From: CAZQCV01 sp964591665
GTDB lineage: Bacteria > Patescibacteriota > Minisyncoccia > Phycocordibacterales > UBA9973
Assembly: GCA_964591665.1 (NCBI GenBank)
Contig: CAZQCV010000027.1
Span: 1 to 6,172 of the forward strand
Length of the DNA stretch: 6,172 nucleotides
Direction of reading: 5' to 3'
The position numbers and the translations under genes are program-made. The notes under the pieces are model-generated. The model worked only from the letters and a program-made list of their open reading frames with translations. It was not told where the DNA came from and made no database searches. Shown here piece by piece: positions 1 through 4,721 of the stretch. The first letter of the stretch is position 1; each line of letters begins with the position of its first letter.

Positions 1-34
1 AGTAATGAATTCTTGTAGAAACCTCTCATTATCC

Positions 35-1063
35 TTATTTATATTCGTAAATAATAATAATTCCAGCAGCACCAGAACCGCCAGCTTGCCAACCAGTGTT
101 CCAAGAGATGGCACCACTGCCACCAGCTCCAGGAGCTGTACCTGAATATCCTGTTACATTTCCGTTCGCAACACCAAGGCCAGATCCCCCACCGCCGAAA
201 ATTGAATTTGCTCCGTAGCCAGATGATATGTAGGGCGTAGAAGTTGCACCTCCGCCCCTTGCCCCGTTAATATTAATTTGTGCACCGGAAGCAGTACCAC
301 CATCACCACCAGCAGTAATAAATCCGTCATAAGAATTTCTTCCACCAGTACCACCTCCTGCTGATAGTGTACCAAATGTAGTATTACCTCCACTACCACC
401 TGAACCACCAGCACTACCACAAGTTGTTGTGTTAGCAGTACCCCCAGCACCTACTGAGTAAGAATAACTAGTGGCAGGAGATGCATAAAAGTTTTCACAA
501 TAAGCACCTGAACCACCCCCAGAAGCTGAATGATATAATCCTGTACAGCCAAATAAATTTGCACTACCGCCAGCACCTCCAGCACCTACTATTTTGACTA
601 AAATTGCCGTTACCCCACTCGGCACTGTATAAGTTCCACTGCCAGATGTGTAAGTAACAATGTTGCTTAATTTTCCTGGACCTGCCCAAGTTGGAGTTCC
701 TGTACCAGAAGAAGTTGGAACTTGTCCAGTGGTTCCAGTACCTTGTATTGGAAGTATGCGAACCCAATTTGGTGAAGCAGATGTTCCTGCATTATAAAAG
801 TATCCAGCAGGAGTTAATCCGCCAGTTCCAGTATTGTAAACCATCAATGTCGCGGCAGGAGTAGAAATGGTCGTCGCATCTGTAGCGCTTGTAAGAGCGA
901 CAGACGGAATTAATACACCTTGGTTTAATCCTGTATATGATTTTACATCTAGTGCTGCCGAAGTGTTCGGTGTCGGTGAGTTAACCCCAAAGGTTTGGGC
1001 GTTTAGTGTGTGTGCGAAGGTTATCGTCATGATAAACACTATCGCTTGTAGAATTTTTTTCAT
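35..1063 (-). CDS. Secreted glycine-rich surface/adhesin-like protein
   Basis: Residues 1-22 form a Sec signal peptide: MKK, a hydrophobic core, then a cleavage site after LNA before Gln23. Residues 23-103 resemble the N-terminal region common in Bacteroidota secreted proteins and tail-fibre-like proteins: GVNSPTPNTSAALDV, then a GVLIPSVALT segment, ATLMVYNT and GYFYNAG..PNWVRI. A Thr/Gly linker (about 104-132) leads to a domain that opens GTYTVPSGVTAILVKIVGAGG. It continues as glycine clusters to about 330 and closes with IIIIYEYK. This is the pattern of the glycine-rich domain family seen in tail-fibre tips and bacterial surface proteins, where polyglycine stretches pack as polyglycine-II helices. 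Three cysteines lie in the glycine-rich part. No sorting motif or membrane anchor follows, so the protein is secreted or bound to the surface by other means. Role in attachment is inference. No Shine-Dalgarno site is visible; the start is fixed by the signal peptide. It is transcribed alone from the promoter at 1164-1192. Confidence 0.88.
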   Translation of the reverse strand: MKKILQAIVFIMTITFAHTLNAQTFGVNSPTPNTSAALDVKSYTGLNQGVLIPSVALTSATDATTISTPAATLMVYNTGTGGLTPAGYFYNAGTSASPNWVRILPIQGTGTTGQVPTSSGTGTPTWAGPGKLSNIVTYTSGSGTYTVPSGVTAILVKIVGAGGAGGSANLFGCTGLYHSASGGGSGAYCENFYASPATSYSYSVGAGGTANTTTCGSAGGSGGSGGNTTFGTLSAGGGTGGRNSYDGFITAGGDGGTASGAQININGARGGGATSTPYISSGYGANSIFGGGGSGLGVANGNVTGYSGTAPGAGGSGAISWNTGWQAGGSGAAGIIIIYEYK

Positions 1064-1108
1064 ACGAAATTGTTTTTGAAGTTAAAAAATATTGGTTTGT
1101 TAAGTTTT

Positions 1109-1148
1109 AAACAGATTCATGCCCTTTCGGGTTTTTATGCATCTATTT
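1109..1148 (-). promoter_or_regulatory. Structured 5' leader hairpin with GAAA tetraloop
   Basis: In the leader RNA of the glycine-rich gene, AAAUAGAU (1148-1141) pairs with AUCUGUUU (1116-1109) over 8 pairs, one of them G-U. A G/A mismatch (1140/1117) follows, then CAU/AUG (1139-1137 with 1120-1118). Next comes an asymmetric internal loop of AAAAA against C, and a CCC/GGG stem closed by a GAAA tetraloop (1128-1125). The element starts about 9 nt after the predicted transcription start and ends 45 nt before the ATG. A U6 run between hairpin and start codon could pair with the A5 loop. I do not recognise a known riboswitch class. It may be a stability, translation-control or cis-regulatory element; the pairing is seen in the sequence, the function is not. 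Confidence 0.5.
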
Positions 1149-1163
1149 GGTTAATTTGCTTTT

Positions 1164-1192
1164 ATAGTACCCCGAAAATACTAGGGTGTCAA
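1164..1192 (-). promoter_or_regulatory. Sigma-70 type promoter of the glycine-rich gene
   Basis: Read on the minus strand there is a perfect TTGACA -35 box (1192-1187), a 17-nt spacer and a TACTAT -10 box (1169-1164). Transcription would start near 1157, giving a leader of roughly 95 nt before the ATG at 1063. Its -35 box lies only 5 bp from the -35 box of the divergent promoter. It is a classical sigma-70 promoter, not the TAnnTTTG type used by Bacteroidota, although the encoded protein has a Bacteroidota-like N-terminal region. Confidence 0.8.
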
Positions 1193-1203
1193 AGTATTTG
1201 ACA
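1187..1203. repeat. Perfect inverted repeat made of two divergent -35 boxes
   Basis: TGTCAAA, a GTA spacer and TTTGACA form a perfect 7-bp dyad. Each arm contains the complete TTGACA -35 box of one of the two divergent promoters, so the symmetry is partly a consequence of placing two consensus boxes back to back. The extra matching A/T pair on each arm extends it beyond the hexamers. It could also serve as a repressor site for a dimeric regulator, which is inference. Confidence 0.75.
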
Positions 1204-1225
1204 TATATACATAAAGTTGTATTAT
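1198..1225 (+). promoter_or_regulatory. Sigma-70 type promoter of the small plus-strand gene
   Basis: TTGACA (1198-1203), a 16-nt spacer and TATTAT (1220-1225) predict transcription from about 1232, only about 12 nt before the ATG at 1244. An in-frame TTG at 1217 would extend the protein by nine residues, but it overlaps the -10 box and lies upstream of the predicted transcript start. This decides for the ATG at 1244. Confidence 0.7.
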
Positions 1226-1243
1226 ACAAGAAAAATACTTTAT

Positions 1244-1705
1244 ATGTTAGAAAATAAATTCACCCCGGAACCGTTGTGTTTCATCATTGTAGATAAAACA
1301 CACTTACTTGTTTCTAAAAGATATAGAGAAGCAGGAGGAACAACTATCACCTTGCCGCGATTCAAACTCGAAGCAGATCTGAGCAACCCCAAGATGCAAT
1401 TTTGGTACCCTATTATGGCGCGACAGATGGTTGAGCAATTGTTAGGATTAACCGTTGTATCAGCCGCACAAGTAGGTACCGTAGATGACACACCAACGGG
1501 CATTAAAATTTTTCTGATCAATGCAGAAAATGTTGCGGGTTATGATAAAAACGGTTTCTCTGCGAGAATACTCGCAAACGCACACTATCTGCTAACAGAG
1601 CAATCAGAAAAACATATTCTGGAAAAAAGACATCTGTATAATCACCACGCTGACCCACCAAAAAACAGAGTGGCATCGAAAGAAAAGAAAAAACAAAAAG
1701 TGTGA
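1244..1705 (+). CDS. Small protein of unknown function, possibly degenerate Nudix fold
   Basis: This is a 153-residue cytoplasmic protein with no signal peptide or membrane segment. I do not recognise it firmly. The N-terminal half (CFIIVDKTHLLVSKRYREAGG, then TTITLPRFKLEAD) reads like the first strands of a Nudix domain with a substrate-facing loop. ARQMVEQLLGL is reminiscent of the helix of a Nudix box, followed by strand-like segments VVSAAQVGTV and GIKIFLINAENV. The acidic metal-binding residues of the consensus box (RE..EE) are not in place, so if it is a Nudix relative it is probably catalytically altered. The tail (about 140-153) is strongly basic and Lys-rich. The start is set by the promoter at 1198-1225; only a weak purine run precedes it. 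The gene is monocistronic, ends at a strong terminator, and is divergent from the glycine-rich surface gene with interlocked promoters. Coding status is well supported by length, promoter and terminator; function is open. Confidence 0.75.
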   Translation: MLENKFTPEPLCFIIVDKTHLLVSKRYREAGGTTITLPRFKLEADLSNPKMQFWYPIMARQMVEQLLGLTVVSAAQVGTVDDTPTGIKIFLINAENVAGYDKNGFSARILANAHYLLTEQSEKHILEKRHLYNHHADPPKNRVASKEKKKQKV

Positions 1706-1717
1706 ACCATGTTCACA
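1686..1717 (-). terminator. Intrinsic terminator of the tRNA-Thr transcript
   Basis: On the minus strand TGTGAAC, an ATG loop and GTTCACA form a 7-bp hairpin (1717-1701). It is followed directly by a T-rich stretch (CTTTTTGTTTTTTCTTTT) running to about 1683. It lies 50 nt downstream of the tRNA 3' end. The hairpin spans the stop codon of the plus-strand gene, and the T tract is the complement of that gene's Lys-rich codons. Confidence 0.6.
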
Positions 1718-1730
1718 ACACAATCATACG

Positions 1731-1759
1731 TATCAGACCCACTCGGTCTGATATTTTTT
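1731..1759 (+). terminator. Intrinsic terminator of the small plus-strand gene
   Basis: TATCAGACC (1731-1739), a CACTC loop and GGTCTGATA (1745-1753) form a perfect 9-bp stem followed by six T (1754-1759). It starts 25 nt after the stop codon and is oriented for the plus-strand gene. On the minus strand no T run follows the stem, so it is not expected to terminate the tRNA transcript. Confidence 0.85.
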
Positions 1760-1766
1760 ATTACTG

Positions 1767-1839
1767 AGCCATTGTCGGGGATCGAACCCGAGACCTCCCC
1801 ATTACCAATGGAGTGCTCTACCAGCTGAGCTACAACGGC
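1767..1839 (-). tRNA. tRNA-Thr (anticodon GGT)
   Basis: A complete 73-nt cloverleaf reads on the minus strand. The 7-bp acceptor GCCGTTG/CAATGGC has one G-U pair; the D stem is GCTC/GAGC with GG in the loop. The anticodon stem CTCCA/TGGGG closes loop TTGGTAA, with anticodon GGT at 1806-1804. The variable loop is five nt, and the T arm is TCGGG/CCCGA with loop TTCGATC. The discriminator is T and the 3' CCA is not encoded, so a CCA-adding enzyme is needed. It decodes ACC and ACU. U36-A37 in the loop makes it an expected substrate for t6A37 modification, whose first enzyme (TsaC-like) is encoded at 4722-5288. It has its own promoter-like sequence upstream and a terminator downstream. Confidence 0.97.
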
Positions 1840-1861
1840 AAAAACAAAAGAGAACATAGTG

Positions 1862-1889
1862 ACTATACTATATTCCCTTCTATTTTGAA
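1862..1889 (-). promoter_or_regulatory. Probable promoter of tRNA-Thr
   Basis: On the minus strand TTCAAA (1889-1884, four of six consensus bases), a 16-nt spacer and TATAGT (1867-1862, five of six) sit just upstream of the tRNA. The predicted transcription start is near 1855, leaving a leader of about 16 nt. A second overlapping TATAGT lies at 1872-1867. The promoter is squeezed into the 58 nt between the kelch-like gene and the tRNA, where no terminator is visible, so read-through from the upstream operon is also possible. Confidence 0.45.
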
Positions 1890-1897
1890 AGTATGAA

Positions 1898-3046
1898 CTA
1901 TTTTGCTTCTGGCGTAGTTGGAACTTTTGGTACGAGCATCCAGATATCATTTCTCCAGACACGGTCATCTCCCATACCACCCATGACATAGTACGTATCT
2001 TTGAAGACGGCACCAGCGAAGTCTTCTCGTCCGATCCACGGTGTCGGTGTTGGAACCCTTACCCATTTCTCACCGTCTTCGGTATACCAGATGTCATGAA
2101 TCTTTATATCATGATCATTGATACCACCAACCAAAAATAGTTTGCCGTCAGAAACAAAGGCGAGATGTCCTTGTCGTGACGTCCATGGAGCATGCGCGGT
2201 TACCTCTACCCAATCTTTACCATCTACACTACTCCATACGTCGTTAAACGTCTTGCCACCGAGCTCCATACCACCGAGGACGTAGATCTTACCTTTGAAC
2301 GATACCACCGCATGATCCCATCGTTCGCTCCATGGTGCCTGCCCTTTTACCAGATCCCAGGTGATGCCATCAGGAGTATTCCATACATCGTTAAACATAG
2401 AACGCTTCGCGTAGTTCACCCCACCGAGAAACCAGAGCTTGCCGTTGTGTATGACGGTTTGCTGTCCTTCTCGTGAAGTCCACGGTGCGTAGCGTATAGA
2501 CTGTGTCCAGTTGACTCCATCCTTAGAAGTCCAGATATCTGGTGGATACTCTTGGCGGTCTTGATCCCACCCCATAAATGCGACGAGTTTGTCACCTACT
2601 GCCTCAAACCCCATCGAGCGACGATGTCCCCATGGCGCATGTTCGACAACTTTCGTCCATGTACTGCCGTCTTCGGTTTTCCAAATATCGTTAAAGTATG
2701 GCGCATTCCAATATTCGACCACACCGTTCTTGTCCACTTTACCATTCGCGTTAAGTCCTCCCGTAAGCCATAGCGCATCGTTAAACACGGCCACACTTTG
2801 TGAGTCACGAGGCTCCCACACCACAGGAGGAGTAACTTCTTGCCACACCGATACCAGCGGGTTTTCTTTTGCTTCGGGTGTCGGAGAAAGCGGCTTGGTT
2901 TCAACAACACGAGTATGATCTTCGGTATCTGTTTTCTTTTTAAATATTTGCGGAACTTCTACAAGCACGATGTATGCAACAACAAAAAGCACAATCGCAA
3001 ACAGTACTGGAGTAAGGTGATGTTGTATATGACGATGACGTGACAT
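1898..3046 (-). CDS. Membrane-anchored six-bladed kelch-like beta-propeller protein
   Basis: The 382-residue protein begins with a short basic/His-rich stretch and one hydrophobic segment (about 11-29) that acts as an uncleaved signal anchor. A Lys/Pro/Glu-rich linker (36-75) follows, so the rest is predicted outside the membrane. From about residue 80 to 375 there are six repeats of about 47-50 residues. Each has an R-x(1-3)-hydrophobic start, a glycine-rich turn (LTGG, LGG, VGG or MGG), and an end of the form NDIW-x(2)-DG-x-x-W. Five repeats are joined by an APW or TPW linker. This is the kelch/galactose-oxidase-like propeller pattern, a scaffold for protein or glycan binding, and usually not an enzyme when it stands alone. 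No copper-site residues of galactose oxidase can be recognised. It lies 6 nt downstream of the DUF5671-like gene and is probably translated from the same mRNA. An AAAGGA in the end of that gene lies 12 nt before the ATG and may help initiation. Ligand unknown. Confidence 0.88.
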   Translation of the reverse strand: MSRHRHIQHHLTPVLFAIVLFVVAYIVLVEVPQIFKKKTDTEDHTRVVETKPLSPTPEAKENPLVSVWQEVTPPVVWEPRDSQSVAVFNDALWLTGGLNANGKVDKNGVVEYWNAPYFNDIWKTEDGSTWTKVVEHAPWGHRRSMGFEAVGDKLVAFMGWDQDRQEYPPDIWTSKDGVNWTQSIRYAPWTSREGQQTVIHNGKLWFLGGVNYAKRSMFNDVWNTPDGITWDLVKGQAPWSERWDHAVVSFKGKIYVLGGMELGGKTFNDVWSSVDGKDWVEVTAHAPWTSRQGHLAFVSDGKLFLVGGINDHDIKIHDIWYTEDGEKWVRVPTPTPWIGREDFAGAVFKDTYYVMGGMGDDRVWRNDIWMLVPKVPTTPEAK

Positions 3047-3052
3047 GATGTA

Positions 3053-4072
3053 CTAGATTCCTTTGACAGGAGTAGGTATGTTAAATGGCGGATACCGTTC
3101 TGGATCGATAGTTCGTGTAAAGCACGTATGACCTGCTTGATGATCCCATGATTCGTTCAAGCTATTTGTGACGGGTGCTGACGTTGCAACATCGCGGCCT
3201 TCATAGGTCATAGGATATACACCACCACCAGTGTTTTCATGCCATCCTTGTGGTATCGGCAGTGTGAACGTCGCACAAAGCTCAAACGTCTTATCACCTG
3301 TTTTTTTGTATTCATAGGTACGAGTATCTGAGAACTCTGGATCACGAGGAAGTGTCTGCCAGTTCTGAAGTGGGTCAATCAGATCCTTGAGTGTATCAGG
3401 AAGTTTTTGTTTTTGTTGCCAAAAGTTCACAACCTGACTTTGGATGTTTTGGAGATCATCAATACGTTTCTGGTCGAGTCGGAGTGCGCGTTGCTTCATT
3501 GGAGAACCCATGACTGAAAAACTATAAATAATCGCTGCAAGAAAACAGACAATACCAATACCGAGAAAAACAACTGCGTATCGAGTAGGTTTGTCGAGCT
3601 TACTCTGTAACTCTTCGAGATAGTAGCCCCCCACAAGCCCAGAGGTTACTAGCACGGCGAGAACTTTAAACACAAAACGTAGCGTGATTTCTCCTGAGAC
3701 GAAGTACCGCACCAGTACGACAAGATCCACGAGTGCAGTGACACTCACAATGAAAAGGACGAGATACATCATCCATTTACGAAGCCATGCATTGTATTCA
3801 GAGAGCGTTCCTGAGTGTGAAAACTTCGTCCAGAAATATGACAGGATAAGGTACGCAGGAAATGCAATAATAAGCGTCGCAAGTGAACTACGAATAGACT
3901 CATAGTCATAGGTCTGATATCCGTATGCGTACTGACCAGAGAGTACATCAGGCATAGCACGATTGAGTGTTTCAAAAATGAGATTGAGAAATGCAACCAC
4001 AGTCGTCACCAGCGTTGCAACAACACCAAGTGTCATGAAAAAGAATCCTGGGGTGAGTTTTTTGTTTTCCAT
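3053..4072 (-). CDS. DUF5671-like membrane protein with pseudopilin-like C-terminal domain
   Basis: The 339-residue protein has five predicted membrane segments, at about 9-33, 60-81, 100-121, 131-152 and 165-187. The first four resemble the DUF5671 family found widely in Patescibacteria, including the YDYESIRSSLATLIIAFP and LRKWMMYLVLF regions. After the fifth segment a soluble domain of about 150 residues begins RALRLDQKRIDDLQNIQSQV, then NFWQQKQKLP and a DPEFSDTRTYEY motif, and ends with FELCATF. This layout resembles the outer domain of type II secretion/type IV pilus pseudopilins (helix, then a small sheet with a DP..G..Y-like loop), here mounted on a multi-pass membrane core instead of a pilin N-terminus. 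It is the first gene of a two-gene operon with the kelch-like protein. No Shine-Dalgarno site is seen; the start fits the promoter at 4107-4134. Molecular function is unknown; an envelope role is inferred. Confidence 0.82.
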   Translation of the reverse strand: MENKKLTPGFFFMTLGVVATLVTTVVAFLNLIFETLNRAMPDVLSGQYAYGYQTYDYESIRSSLATLIIAFPAYLILSYFWTKFSHSGTLSEYNAWLRKWMMYLVLFIVSVTALVDLVVLVRYFVSGEITLRFVFKVLAVLVTSGLVGGYYLEELQSKLDKPTRYAVVFLGIGIVCFLAAIIYSFSVMGSPMKQRALRLDQKRIDDLQNIQSQVVNFWQQKQKLPDTLKDLIDPLQNWQTLPRDPEFSDTRTYEYKKTGDKTFELCATFTLPIPQGWHENTGGGVYPMTYEGRDVATSAPVTNSLNESWDHQAGHTCFTRTIDPERYPPFNIPTPVKGI

Positions 4073-4106
4073 AGTGCAAATATAAAAATTATGTTAGTAT
4101 ATACAA

Positions 4107-4134
4107 AGTATAGTACTAATTAATCTTTTCTCAA
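4107..4134 (-). promoter_or_regulatory. Sigma-70 type promoter of the DUF5671-kelch operon
   Basis: On the minus strand TTGAGA (4134-4129), a 16-nt spacer and TATACT (4112-4107) each match consensus at five of six bases. Transcription would start near 4100, about 28 nt before the ATG at 4072. The -35 box ends 5 bp before the ATG of the divergent plus-strand gene, so the two transcription units share this 67-bp region. A plus-strand TATAGT at 4109-4114 overlaps the -10 box but lacks a good -35, so no separate plus promoter is called. Confidence 0.65.
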
Positions 4135-4139
4135 AGTAT

Positions 4140-4721
4140 ATGCAAGTACCGCTCATCAAAACAAAAACGTCATTTACATTGTTCCTCGAGAGATTTTCTG
4201 TACAATCAACCCGCTGGATAGGATCAACACAATCACTCGCAACACACACCGTGTTGTTTGTTTCGTGTTTTATACTTATCCTCCTTGGATTTAACGCTGA
4301 CAAAATCATGCTTGTTTTGACAACCATTGTATCTCTCGAAGCGATTTATCTCTCGATATTCATTCAAATGTCAGTGAACCGTCAAGCACGAAGACTCCGT
4401 GAAGTGTCTCGAGATATCGAAGAAATTTCTGAAGACGTTGAAGGTATTCAGAAAGACGTTGAAGAGATTCAGGGAGACGTCGAAGGCATCCAAGAAGATG
4501 TGGAGGAAATTTCTGAAGACGTTGAAGGTATTCAGAAAGACGTTGAAGAGATTCAGGAAGATGTGGAAGAGATTTCTGAAGAGGAAGAAGAGGAAGAAGA
4601 AAACGATCCACAATTTGATCAAATCAAAAAAACCCTTGAAACACTCCTCGAAGAAGTTGCACAACTCAAAGGTACCAAAGCAAAAAAACTCGTCACCCCA
4701 AAACTTGGAAGTAAGAAATAA
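4140..4721 (+). CDS. DUF1003-like small membrane protein with acidic heptad coiled-coil tail
   Basis: The 193-residue protein has two membrane segments (about 38-52 and 56-78). They lie in a region that reads FLERFSVQSTRWIGSTQSL and ends VSLEAIYLSIFIQMSVNRQAR. The second segment matches the DUF1003 pattern (S-L-x-A-I-...-NRQA); the first part also recalls the low-affinity iron permease family, whose two-helix core is similar. Assignment to either is tentative. After the membrane part come a basic stretch and eight heptads (about 95-151) of type xDVEEIx, with hydrophobic V and I at fixed spacing and most other positions Glu/Asp. This is a long acidic coiled coil ending in an EEEEEEEE run. A second short coiled coil (157-177) and a basic tail (KKLVTPKLGSKK) close the protein. 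Oligomerisation through the coiled coil is inferred. No Shine-Dalgarno site is seen. Its stop codon directly abuts that of the convergent tsaC-like gene. Confidence 0.82.
   Translation: MQVPLIKTKTSFTLFLERFSVQSTRWIGSTQSLATHTVLFVSCFILILLGFNADKIMLVLTTIVSLEAIYLSIFIQMSVNRQARRLREVSRDIEEISEDVEGIQKDVEEIQGDVEGIQEDVEEISEDVEGIQKDVEEIQEDVEEISEEEEEEEENDPQFDQIKKTLETLLEEVAQLKGTKAKKLVTPKLGSKK
4422..4557 (+). repeat. 84-bp (four-heptad) internal tandem duplication
   Basis: A 52-bp stretch at 4422-4473 recurs without mismatch at 4506-4557, a shift of 84 bp, exactly 28 codons or four coiled-coil heptads. The 32 bp between the two exact copies have diverged from what follows the second copy, but encode the same heptad pattern. 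Identity at synonymous positions points to recent duplication or gene conversion rather than selection on protein sequence alone. Confidence 0.9.

Noticed and set aside
3..31. TAATGA/TCATTA inverted repeat after the glycine-rich gene as its terminator
   Set aside because: The stem is 6 bp of mostly A/T with a 17-nt loop and no T run follows; too weak to call, and the true terminator may lie beyond the window edge.
154..450. 98-residue minus-strand frame rich in Val/Leu
   Set aside because: It is a frame-shifted reading of glycine codons in the secreted protein gene.
1122..1136. CCC-TTTC-GGG followed by TTTTT on the plus strand as a terminator
   Set aside because: The stem is 3 bp and no plus-strand gene lies upstream; the same bases are better explained as the tip and A5 loop of the minus-strand leader hairpin.
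1217..1243. TTG-initiated extension of the small plus-strand gene
   Set aside because: The TTG overlaps the -10 box and precedes the predicted transcription start; the ATG at 1244 fits promoter and protein.
1703..1705. Possible TGA recoding (Gly or Trp), as in some CPR lineages
   Set aside because: This TGA is followed immediately by terminator hairpins and ends the reading frame sensibly; no other gene in the window needs in-frame TGA readthrough.
1642..2013. 123-residue open frame on the minus strand
   Set aside because: It runs through the tRNA gene and across the end of the kelch-like gene, with no family resemblance; it is a chance frame.
4422..4590. Regular direct repeats considered as a CRISPR array
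   Set aside because: The repeats are in-frame heptad codons inside a membrane-protein gene, with no variable spacers and no cas genes.
4360..4664. Open frames of 83 and 97 residues opposite the heptad repeats, rich in Leu/Phe
   Set aside because: They are antisense shadows of the repetitive coiled-coil codons; repetition keeps all frames open.
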